The notes beneath the pieces were generated by a model that was given only the letters and a program-made list of their open reading frames with translations, did not search any database and was not told the origin of the DNA. Position numbers and translations under genes: made by a program. A stretch of DNA of 64,000 nt, taken from positions 49,236,925 through 49,300,924 of the forward strand of contig CM045768.1 in the NCBI GenBank assembly GCA_025200525.1, written 5' to 3'. Origin of the DNA: Camellia lanceoleosa. Lineage: Eukaryota; Streptophyta; Magnoliopsida; Ericales; Theaceae. Positions 35,630 through 45,996 of the stretch are shown here, one piece after another (position 1 is the stretch's first letter; each line of letters begins with the position of its first letter).

Positions 35630-35778
35630 AGGAAAAAGTTAGGGATCATGAAAATTTTGTCATGAAAATGATCATAAAAAATTTATGAGCCTTGGATTAC
35701 CTTGATTAGTGTGTGGTGTTTTATTTTAAGTGTAATCCAAGGGTCACAAAACTTTCATGATACCTAGCATTGCTAAAA
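35630..35778. mobile_element. ATCATGAAA-ended MITE in X1, absent from X2
   Basis: Arms TTAGGGATCATGAAAA and TTTCATGATACCTAGCATTG, with the internal phrase ATTAGTGTGTGGTGTTTT. X2 reads straight through GTAAAAAAATTAAATTAATT at this point, so the insertion is clear. A/T-rich flanks suggest a target duplication of about 9 bp (AAAAAATTA). A second member in reverse orientation lies at 51162-51308. Confidence 0.85.
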
Positions 35779-36044
35779 AAATTAAATTGATTGAACATTT
35801 ATAACTTTGCACCAATGGCACATTTATTTTTTAAAAGATAAACGGTTAATATAATCTTAATAATTTTTTTTAAAACTAATTAGATTCTGATAATGTGACT
35901 ATAGATGTCTAATCAATTTAATTTTTTATATTGATGATTTACTCAATAAACCCTATAATATAAACTATTTAAATTATAAAAAAAAAAAAAAAACCTTGGA
36001 ACAAGCTCCTAAACACAAGTCTCGCTTACGCTCAACTGGTTTAC

Positions 36045-36859
36045 TGTACGGGAAAGAATTACACCTTCTCGTATAATCCTGTTGACCAAGTCCTCGTTCC
36101 TTAATACGTCGTCGTTCCACCACCTGAAAACACAAACGTGAGCTGGCCGGCGGGCGTGTGCCGGAAACCTCTCCGATGCCTAAGTCAGTAAGCAAGACAA
36201 GAAGGCAAAAGCTTAATGTATTCAGGGAGCAAAATTGTATTACCTCTCCAAAGGTGATATTGGTGAGCTTATATAGGTTTCGCGTGGCACAGTCCTAGTA
36301 GGACTCTAACTTCTCCATGCGAAGAGTCCTCCTAAGACTAGCATTCCTCCATGTGTAGAGTCCTTCTAGGATTACCCCTCCTTACATAGAGTCCTCCTAG
36401 AACTCATACTCTTGGAAGATAATGCTTATCCTCCAACACCCTCCTCACTGCTTAAACCAAGTGAGATGGTTCTTGTCATGGCAGATTACCCTCGGGACCA
36501 AGTAACTATTACTTGCCCTCACTTCTCTCTCCTTACCTCGGCTTTTGCCACTGAGACCGAGCTATCCATAAGGGAAGTAAAACCGAGTTATCTGCAAACT
36601 GTGGTTTACTCCGGTCTCTCACATACTCCGACCGAAGTAATCAACGTAATCCGAAACACTTTAAGCTACTTCACTCAACCGGAGTAGAACCAAGTTCCCC
36701 GAAGACCGGACTATTTACCACGGCTGCGTGACCGGTCTACCTTCAAAGTTACTTCTCCAAACCGGAGTAACTTACATGGCCCTCTTCGTGCGAGCCCTTT
36801 GATTTCGGTCCTAAGCCCAACACCTAGCTCGGCCCACTTGTATATAAATTCCCCTCTCA
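36045..36859 (-). mobile_element. LTR-like segment, 815 bp, in X1 only
   Basis: On the - strand it reads TGAGAGGGGAATTTATATAC ... TTCTTTCCCGTACA, i.e. TG...CA ends, with TATATAAG near 36270-36277 and a GACTTAGGCATCGGAG phrase typical of plant gypsy LTR R/U5 regions near 36180. Block X2 reads GGTTTAC directly into AATTATTTTCTCC at this site, so the borders are exact to within a base. No 5-bp duplication is visible. The 91-codon frame at 36412-36687 is inside the LTR and is not believed to be coding. Confidence 0.75.
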
Positions 36860-38095
36860 ATTATTTTCTCCTATCATTTTCAATTTTTCTGATACTTTAT
36901 TTTTTTTCATATTTTAAATAATCTTTAGACGTTTGTTTTTGACTCAAGAATGGAAGTTTGGCATCTAGCAAAATCTCTCATAAACAAGCCAAGGAGAGTT
37001 TCTAAATTACAGCCTCCATTTTAGAACGTTGAATTCTTTTCAATTATTCTAAATCCATTTAAAAGTGGTGTCTGAATTGTGTGTAACTTTTCTTAGATGT
37101 GTTTATCATTGAAAATGAGAAAAAAGAAAATAATTTTCAATAAATTGACTAAAAAATAATGTTGATTTGTTTAGTTTGAGTTCAAGAAAATTTTAAAAAT
37201 ATATTCAAAACTTAAATGAAAAAACCCAACCAAACCAAGCCTGGCTTAGTGTGGTTAGATAGATAACACTAGAAAGTGAAAGAAAAAGAAAAAAAAAATA
37301 ATTTTTTGTGTTTGTTTAGATAGAAAGTTCTAAAAAGTAACGGAGACTAAAGTTTTCTGTACAACTCAAACTAACTTATTAGTTAGGCTAATAATTTGTT
37401 GCGAAATATACAAAGAAATTTATTTTTTTCCCACAAATCTTGATAAGGTGTATTTTATTTTCCTTTTTACCCCTATTTCTCCCCTACAACTCTCTGTTAT
37501 GCAGTGATTATATTTTTTTCCCATCATTTTCTTACAAAAATTTTCATCTTCAAATGAGTTCAAGAAAATAAATTTTTATTTCTTTTTCCTTTTTTTCACT
37601 TCACTTTTTACTATTTTCATTTTCTATCATCTATTTCTTTCTAAACAAACAGAAGAAAAATTAAAGAAAAATTGTTGGAAAACAACTAGTTAGACTTTTA
37701 TCCAAATGTTATTTTTCAAATTAAGACAAGTTACATATTAAAAAAATTTAATAAAAAAAAGAGTCCATTCATTCTTTCTCAATGGTGCCATGTGTTTTAT
37801 ATCAAATATATTTAATTTAAGTACTCAACCAAGTTTTCTTAAGCTAAGGATAGCTTTGATAGAAGATTCTTCAAAAATAGTCTTTCACAATTAAAACAGC
37901 CAAACAAGTACTCAACCAAGTTTCCTTAAGCTAAGAATAGCTTTGATAAGGATTCTTCAAAACAGATCACAAAAAGTTTAGAATATGGATGATCAAAAAA
38001 AGCATGATCTGAGCATCCAACAGGCTAGATTTCGGTTTTAAACACTAAAAAACAGTCTCAAGTAAGAAGAAAAAGGTCAGGTTAGTCCATAAACC

Positions 38096-38770
38096 CTAGA
38101 AAAGATGGAGAGATATCTTAAGCTTGTTCTGTCTCCATTTAGGAAGCTCATAGAAGGCTTTCCTTGACATATTGAGTATCTCTTGGAACTCCTCGTTCGA
38201 TAAATATGCCTGCAAAATAACCCACCAGAAAATGCAGATAAAAATAGAGACCGATATGAGATATATCCCAACTCTAGAAAGTTTTCGATGCATGCTTTCA
38301 AATTATAATTCAAAAGTGGAAATTTCAAAAAGCTAGTGTCGAAAAGTCAATGAAACTAACAGGATTATAAATGTGTGGTTAATTTGTGTCCAGGAGGCTT
38401 ACATATCTGTTTCCACGTCATAAATTTTAGTTGAAAATGAGAATTTTTTTAAAAATGATGTTTGTTTCAAATTAAGAGTCACAATATATCAAATGGCTGT
38501 AAATCAAAACAAAATTTTGAGATATAATTTTAAAACCTCCATACTTTTAGATATTGAGCAATAAATAGTGTTTATTTTGAACCATGAATGGAGCAAATTC
38601 CTACAAAATGAATAAGGAAGGGGGTACCTCTCTTTTGGTCACATCTATGCCCGTAACTGGGTCATTTCACACCACTTTCAACTGCTCATATGGATAGATT
38701 AACAAGTTTACACCATCATGATCATGAATTCTGGCATTTCCAGACGGAACAGTAGATACCAATGATCCAT
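38096..38770 (-). pseudogene. Dead copy of villin exons 21 and 22
   Basis: Exon 22 copy 38096-38209 reads AYLSNEEFQEILNMSRKAFY and on to the final KISLHLF and TAG, the villin headpiece core. Exon 21 copy 38628-38770 reads DGSLVSTVPSGNAGIHDHDG to IDVTKRE but has TGA (Ser codon TCA changed) in KVV*NDPVTG, plus a 6-bp in-frame insertion duplicating His-Asp. Exon 20 is absent: the duplication ends at 38874 within what is intron 20 of the intact gene. It cannot make a villin by itself. Confidence 0.93.
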
Positions 38771-39109
38771 CTGCGAGAAAAAAATTATGGATAACAGATT
38801 AGCCCAGTCAAAGAACCAGAGAACCGTGCGAGCGTAAAAAAATAATAATAAAGAGAAAGAATGAGTGAACGAATAATTAATTAATTAATCAATTAATTTT
38901 ATGTATTAAATGTTTGTTAATTTAGCAAATACATAAAATTTTACTTTAATATGCAAAATATAAAGAGTAAAATATATAAAAATCTTTAAAAAGCCCAAGT
39001 GGGACTCTCATTTTCACTCCCTTTCTCCTCTTTCTCACGGCTGCTGGGAGATCTTTGCGATCAACGTATAAGTCAAGTGTAATTCATTTCAATGAAACCC
39101 AGAATTACA

Positions 39110-39455
39110 GCTTTGTACATGCGTCCATTCTTGCAGGCTTTCGGGTTTACTTTTAGGCCCAATTTTAATAATTCGAACCGTTCATATTTTATAATTTATT
39201 CATTATATCATACCTGTAAAAAATCAAATTGATCGGATATCAAAAAGCATATGTTCGAAAAACTGTTTATTAAATTATTTAAAAAATAGTTTTTAGTTCA
39301 ATTTTTCAAACACATACTTTCTGATATCCGATCAACTTGATTTTTTACAGGTATGATGTACTGAATAAATCATAAAATATGAACGGTTTGGATTATCAAA
39401 ATTAGAATTAAAAGTAGATCTAAAAACCTGTAAAAACGGACGCAAATAGGAAAGC
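39110..39455. mobile_element. 346-bp fold-back (hairpin) MITE in Y2
   Basis: Two long arms (about 39110-39265 and 39300-39455) are near-complements. Examples: ACCTGTAAAAAATCAA with TTGATTTTTTACAGGT, and GATCGGATATCA with TGATATCCGATC. Ends are GCTTTG ... GAAAGC, flanked by TACA (39106-39109 and 39456-39459). Transcription across it would give a long hairpin RNA. The site in Y1 is occupied by unrelated T-rich sequence. Confidence 0.85.
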
Positions 39456-40280
39456 TACAAGGAGAGGATCCTCATTCTGATTTGTGACGCTGGCATATTC
39501 TTAAAGAACGAGAAATGATTCTCTCCAGTTTACGTACGATTGATGTCTACGGGCACAACACGATATTTTTATTTTAAGCTTAGTTTCGTTGAAAATTTAA
39601 TAATAGATTTAGAAAAAAAAAAAGAAATAAATGAAATGTAAATAAATGTTTTGTTTGAAATGTGAATTGGTTTTTTAATTTTTTTCACTATTTTAGTTTC
39701 GGGTTAAAAAGTTTTGTTTGAGATGAATTTTTTGATTTTTTTTTATTTTTGTGTGAGAAAAAATAAAAGAATTATAGTTTAAATATGACATTTTGTTTTA
39801 TTGACTTTTTAACCTAATTTATCTTTTTGTGGTTATTTTAACCTTTTAGTTCCAAACAATCTTACGCTAAACGAGAGCAAAATATACTTATATTTTATCT
39901 AGTTTTACATATTCTTTTTACTTTTTCAAATCTCTTTTCAAATCCTCTAATAAAAAACAAGCTTAATATTTTGATGTTCATCTCATAAAATTTGTCTGTA
40001 GATCATCTATAAAAAAAATTAAAATTAATTTAATAATTTTTTTAGATAGTAAATTAATTTAATAATTGAAATCATATTAGTTCATTATATTTGTCTTAAA
40101 AAATAGATCAATTTATTTTTTAAAAACAAGTTTGTTGTGGCTAAAATTGTTAAATTACTTTTTTTATTATAAATGCTCAATACAAACATATCTGTAAAAT
40201 AAACATATTAGGCCATTAAAATAAAATTTAAAAAATCTTAGTAAGCGTACGAGTTTAAACGATATACTTCAATCCAAACA

Positions 40281-41104
40281 TGAAAAAATTCTCTTATCAT
40301 GAAAACAAGAATCAATTAGCATGTTTAGTTCCAGTTTTCAGAAAATAGTTTTCAAAAAATCTTATTTTTTTATTTTTCGTATTTTAATGTTTTCAATGAA
40401 TTTTTTAAATATTTTAAGCAATTTTTTTAAATTTTTAGACACACCCAATATAAACACACTTAAAAAATATAATATTTGTGATTTTTTTTTTTTAAAAATA
40501 CACTAAATATCAAAAAATACAAAAATTTAGTACATTTTCGTATTTTTGTGTATTTCTTAATTTTTTAAAATATTTTTTTACAAATATTTTACTATTTAGA
40601 TACATCTAAGTGAAGTGCATCTAAAAAAGTAAAAAAATTACTTAAAATTTTAAAAATATTTATTAAAAACAAAAAAATACGAAAAACAAAAAACAAAAAA
40701 TTTAATTTTCAAAAAACTGAATTCAGAAAACTGAAACAAAACATACTGAATAATTTGTTTTTTCTTGTGGTAACAATCCAATTGTCCAAATGAGATGCAT
40801 GGTATGAATGAACAAATAAAGTAGAATTATATTTGTCATTTTTTAAAAAAGTCAAGAGTTAAAATGTCACTATCTTATTTAAGTTATATTATCTTATTTA
40901 AATAACATTATTTATTTACTACATCACTTTAAACTCAACCCATACTCAGCACATATTTTATTAAAAATTAAAAAATATAATTTATTTAAAAAATCTCAAA
41001 CAACCGGCTAAAAAATTTAGTTTATATCTTTCATGGTGACCCAAGTTATGAAACATTAGTAAGATATTTTAAAGGGAAAAGAGTGTGTGGGGGCCAGCAA
41101 CGTA
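40281..41104. mobile_element. Inserted segment in Y2 containing a MITE
   Basis: Y1 reads CAATCCAGACAAATGTGGGA; in Y2 about 824 bp intervene between CAATCCAAACA and AAATGTGAGA. Inside, 40318-40751 is a MITE with arms AGCATGTTTAGTTCCAGTTT and the complement of AAACTGAAACAAAACATACT, and a central TAGATACATCTAAG motif shared with the 41573-42000 element. The rest (40752-41104) is AT-rich and unassigned. A deletion in Y1 instead of an insertion in Y2 is possible for that part. Confidence 0.6.
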
Positions 41105-41572
41105 AAAATGTGAGACCTACAATCATGGCATTTCTTGCTGGGTTTTTTTTTTTTTTTTTTTGGTTCTGTACACATTATGGAAGAGGAGCAACATAAAATA
41201 TCAACCTCATTAACATAAATCCAAAAAGAAAAGAATAACAGTGATTGGTAATTTGAATTTAAATTTGTCCGGATCGTTTAAATTTTAGATTGTCGGTTAT
41301 TCAGTAAAAAAGTGACAGTCACAATCGACAAGAATTTCTACTACAATAAATAAGTATTATACCAGTCATTCAAGTGATTATCCGAACAATCGTCGAAACG
41401 GCGGATCGATAAATATAAATTTTAACTTTCAAACAAATTTAAATTTGAATTATCAATTATTTTTCAAGAAAGAAAGTCTTTTTTCCAATGGAGTTTCATA
41501 AAATCTGAGGCAGATTGCGGACCACCGGGCCTACGTTGCATATTTTTGTCGATTATAGGTTTTAATTACAAT

Positions 41573-42000
41573 CAGTGTGTTTGGTTTGAGTTTTTTGAGT
41601 TAAATTTTTTAAAAATTGAGTTTTTTGATTTTTATGTTTTTTTATTTTTAGTGAATATTTTTAAAATTTTAAACATTTTTTTTACTTTTTTAGATGCACC
41701 TTACTTAGACGTATCTAAAAAGTAAAAAATTTGTAAAAAAATATTTTTAAAAATTAATAAATACGTAAAAATATAAAAAAATATACTGAATTCTCGTATT
41801 TTTTTATATTTTTGGTATTTAGTGAATTTTTTAAAGATTTTTTTAATTTTTTTTAATTTTTTAGGTATATTTATGTTAGGTATGTCTAAAAATTAAAAAA
41901 ATTGCTCAAAATATTAAAAAAATTTAGTAAAAATAAAAAAACACGAAAAATAAAAAAGTAAAATTTTCTGAAAAGTGTTTTGAAAAAATGGTATCCAAGC
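41573..42000. mobile_element. 428-bp MITE in Y2 with empty site in Y1
   Basis: Ends CAGTGTGTTTGG ... CCAAGC, with an internal inverted motif TTTTTAGATGCACC / GACGTATCTAAAAAG. Y1 reads TTACAATATTTTTGTCC uninterrupted; Y2 reads TTACAAT, element, ATATTTTTGTCC, giving an AT (2-bp) duplication. That would suit Tc1/mariner-like (TA) only if one base changed. Same family as parts of 40318-40751 and 49745-49930. Confidence 0.8.
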
Positions 42001-42421
42001 ATATTTTTGTCCAATCAATAATCAGAATAATGTACAATAAAGTCATACACGTCCATTGTCCCATACTCTTAATGCGTAATAATTCATTTGTCTCCCCATT
42101 TCTTTTCTTTTTTTTTTTTTCTTTTTTTTTTTTTTTTAATCTCCACATTTCTGATAGTTTCACTTGTGGTTGTGGATCTCTTTTTTTCTCTAACCTTATC
42201 TTTATTGTATTCTTGTTGAATTTTACTGATTCATTTTTTTTTTAAATATCATATAAATGAAAAATAAGAATACTAATTACTAATTATGTGAAAATGGCTA
42301 GGACATAGTTCTCATTTCCAAATGAGGGGTTCCCACTGTAATCTCACAGCAGGCTGTTGTGAAGCTCCATAGGAGCTTGTCGTTGATCTTTTTTAATAAT
42401 TAAAATTATTCGTATTATAAG

Positions 42422-44333
42422 CAGGGACGGAGGGACTTGGGGGCTCAGGAGGTCACGTACTCCCTGACTTTTAAATTTTATTTATTTATTTATTCAAAGT
42501 GGGGTCCGCTTTCACACCGTGCAGCACTAGTAGTGCCCCACCTAACACTAATCAACACTGCTACGAAGCCCGAAAATACAAAGGCTCGAATGGCTCAAAA
42601 TCTCAAAACGACGTTGTTTTAGGACGTTTTTTTAATTCTCTTACCGGTAAGATAATATCTCTTACCGGTAAGATAATATTTTTGAGCCATTCAAACCCAC
42701 ATATTCGGGCTCTCACGCATTTCTGTAACACTAATACATACCCCTTCTAATTATGTCAAACCCACTGCAACACATGCACCCAGGTTTGGTTTTTTTTTTT
42801 TTGAATCCCAATTCCAATTAAATATTGACACAATTTTTTTTTTTTTGACAAGTACACACAACTCCAATTACAATAAGATAAAAATTCTAAAATCTTAAAA
42901 GTGTATAAAATTCTTTGTTTTTTTAATTTATTCACAGTACTTGTTAAGTATTTTCGTATTTTTTTGTCTCCCGTTTTTACTTTGTAATTTGTCAACTCGA
43001 GATTCACCAAATTAGAATCACACAACAAAGATTTAGAACCACATTATAATCTTGGTATCTTCTCTTCATTGTTTACAAGTAATTTTATTTATTTATTTTT
43101 TTACTTTTAAATAAAAATTATGAGTATTAATTTTTAATTATTTGTTAAGTTTTTATTTGTAAAATTTTTTGATTTGTTATTATTTATGTTAAAATAAGAG
43201 ATTTTGATATGTTAAAATTATGAATCTTAATTGGTGGTGATTTATATTAAAATTAGGAATTTTGGTTTGTTGTTGTTTGTGCTAAAATTAAGAATTTGAT
43301 TTGTGTTAAAATTAAAAATATTTATTTGCAGTGATTAATATTTAAATTAAGAACTTTGATTTGTTATAATTTGTGCTAAAATTAAAAATTTTGATTTGTT
43401 GTGATTTGTGCTAATTTAAATTTTTTGATTTGTGTTAATATTGGAGATTTTGATTTGTGAGGGTTTGTGATTTTGATTATGAATTTTTATTTTGATTTTT
43501 AGTTTTTTCAAACAATCATGGACAAATATTTTAAAAGAAAATCAAAGTTGGAATCATCTCTTCCTCAAGAAGAAGATAATAATTATTCTTTCGCAAAACA
43601 AAGTCGCATAGAAATCAACTTAGTAAACCTTCCTGTAGATCCATGACTACGGCCTCGGATATGGACTATAATGCTAATGATCAAGACCGAATTCGTAGGA
43701 CATATCTACAAAAAGGTTCTTGTCAACCTCGTGATCATAATTTTTCACAAAAATCATTTAGATAAAAAATTTCGACGATTTAATCAGGCATGATTTAGTA
43801 AATTTCCTAATGGTACTTAATGATCAACTTGACACATATATTATCGACATGTTATCCAGTAGTGAGCTCTCAATGTTGAATGGAATTGTTGACCTTGTTA
43901 AGAAAATGGTGGAGATAGGAAGAGATAAAATATATCCATTGGTGTATTTGCTCTTGATTTTAGTATTAATCTTACCTGTTACAACTGCTACTGTTGAGAG
44001 GGTATTTTCAGGTATGAATATTGTGAAGAATCGGTTGCAGAACCGAATAGGTGATGAATCGATGAATGATAGCTTAGTTGTTTACATTGAGAGAGATATT
44101 TTTGGTGGTATTGACAATGATACTATTATGGAAAGATTTCAAAAGATGAAAACTCGTTGGGGTCAATTGTAAAAATTTAAAATTAAAAACTATTTGTAAT
44201 GAATATTAATTTTTAATGTTTAACATTAGCTCGAAAAATTATTATTATGTTACTGTTATTAATTGGGGAAGAAAATTTTTGAGATTGTAATTAATAGGTG
44301 CCCCTCTACATTAAATTCCTGACTCCGTCACTG
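42422..44333 (+). mobile_element. hAT-family element, internally deleted, 1912 bp
   Basis: Ends CAGGGACGGAGG and, complemented, CAGTGACGGAGTCAGG, the hAT-type terminal inverted repeat. It is flanked by the perfect 8-bp target duplication ATTATAAG (42414-42421 and 44334-44341). Block X1 shows the unfilled site CATATTATAAAATTTATC. It carries remnants of a transposase (43518-44172). Confidence 0.95.
43518..44172 (+). pseudogene. Internally deleted hAT transposase (TTF-type N-terminus, dimerisation C-terminus)
   Basis: The N-terminal piece 43518-43646 reads MDKYFKRKSKLESSLPQEED and ends at a TGA. In another frame, 43660-43760 continues with NANDQDRIRRTYLQKGSCQP, the usual region after the start in TTF-zinc-finger hAT transposases. 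The next piece, 43810-44172, is the C-terminal hAT dimerisation domain (VTTATVERVFSGMNIVKNRL, NDSLVVYIERDIF). The catalytic RNase-H-like core between them, normally several hundred residues, is deleted. It cannot transpose itself; mobility would need an autonomous relative. Confidence 0.9.
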
Positions 44334-45571
44334 ATTATAAGGTTTATCAAATAGATTATATGTAAAAAAATTAAATTAATTGGACATTTAGAACTCTGTA
44401 AAAAGAGCGCATTTATTTTTTAAAAGATAAACACTTAATATGATCCTAATAAATTTTTTAAAAATAATTAGATTCCGATCATGTGATTATAGATGTCTAA
44501 TCAATTTATTTTTTTACATTGATAATTTACTCAATGAACCTTATAATATGAACTGTTCAAATTATCAAAAAAAAAAAAAAACTCGGAACAAGCTCCTAAA
44601 CACAAGTCTCGCTTACGCTCAACTGGTTTACAATTATTTTCTCCTATCATTTTCAATTTTTCTGATACTTTCTTTTTTTTCATATTTTAAATAATCCTTA
44701 GACGTTTGTTTTTAAGTTTGGCATCTAGCAAAATCTATCATAAACAAGCCAAGAAGAATTTCTAAATTACTGCCTCCATTCTAGAACGTTGAATTCTTCT
44801 CAGTTATTCTAAATCCATTTAAAAATGGTGTTTGAATTGTGTTAACTTTTCTTAGATGTGTTTATCATTGAAAATGAGAAAAAAGAAAATAATTTTCAAT
44901 AAATTGACTAAAAAATAATATTGCTCTGTTTAGTTTGAGTTCGAGAAAATTTTAAAACTATATTCAAAACTTAAATGCAAAAACCAAAGATAACACAAGA
45001 AAGTGAAAGAAAAAGAATATATGTATATTTTTTAATGTATTTGTTTAGATAGAAAGTTCTAAAAAGTAACGAAAAATAAAATTTCCCCTACAACTCAAAC
45101 TAACTTATTAGTTAGGCTAATAATTTCTTACCAAATATACACAGAAATTTATTTTTTTCCTACAAACCTTGACAATATTTATTTTATTTTCCTTTTTGCC
45201 CCTATTTCTCTCCTACAACTCTATGTTATGTAGCGATTATATTTTTTTCCCATCATTTTCTTACAAAAATTTTCATCTATTCAAATGCATTCAAGAAAAT
45301 AAATTTTTATTTCTTTTTCCTTTTTTTTTTTGATAAATTATTTCTTTTTCCTTTTTTTCACTTCACTTTTTATTATTTTCATTTTCTATCATCTATTTCT
45401 TTCTAAACATACAGAGCCTAAATGAAAAATTAAAGAAAAATTGTTGGAAAACAACTAGTTAGACTTCTATCCAAATGTTATTTTTCAAATTAAGACAAGT
45501 TACATATTAAAAAAATGTAATAAAAAAAAAAGTCCATTAATTCTTTCTCAATGGTGCCATGTGTTTTATAT

Positions 45572-45696
45572 GGAAAATGCTAGAGGTCCCAAATTTTCTA
45601 CCAAACAAATAACCAAATGTCTCACATGGGTGTGGGGTCCACAAAGACATTTGGTCATTTGTTTGGTAGAAAATTTGGTATCCCTAACATAACCCA
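45572..45696. mobile_element. 125-bp MITE in X2, absent from X1
   Basis: Arms CCAAATTTTCTACCAAACAA and its complement TTGTTTGGTAGAAAATTTGG. Flanked by TTTTATAT (45564-45571 and 45697-45704), an 8-bp duplication. X1 reads GTGTTTTATATCAAATAT without it. hAT-like by duplication length. Confidence 0.92.
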
Positions 45697-45996
45697 TTTT
45701 ATATCAAAAATATTTAATTTAAGTACCCAACCAAGTTTTCTTAAGCTAAGGATAGCTTTGATAGAAGATTCTTCAAAAATACTCTTTTACAATTAAAACA
45801 GCCAAACAAGTACTCAACCAAGTTTCCTTAAGCTAAGAATAGCTTTGATAAGGATTCTTCAAAACGGATCACAAAAAGTTTAGGATATGGATGATCAAAA
45901 AAGCATGATCTGAGGGTCCAACAGGCTAGATCTCGGTTTCAAACACTGAAAAACAGTCTCTAGTAAGAAGAAAAAGATCAGGTTAGTCCATAAACC

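Larger units (their letters stand above)
35451..38874. repeat. Duplicated block X1 (paralogue of X2, contains dead villin 3' end)
   Basis: Collinear with 42278-46797. Shared landmarks: ACTAATTATGTGAAAATGG, GCTCCATAGGAGCTTGTCGT, ACAAGCTCCTAAACACAAGT, GACGTTTGTTTT, TCTAAACAAACAGA versus TCTAAACATACAGA, the villin 3' exons, and the final GAATGAGTGAACGAAT. X1 alone carries a MITE (35630-35778) and an LTR (36045-36859); X2 alone carries a hAT element and another MITE. Confidence 0.93.
38875..42280 (+). repeat. Duplicated block Y2 (paralogue of Y1)
   Basis: Collinear with 13916-16226, lying exactly between X1 and X2. It is longer because of three insertions described separately. Its right end ATTACTAATT merges with the ACTAATTATG start of X2. 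Confidence 0.9.

Noticed and set aside
36412..36687. 91-codon ORF
   Set aside because: Lies inside an LTR-like segment that is absent from the paralogous block; no domain.
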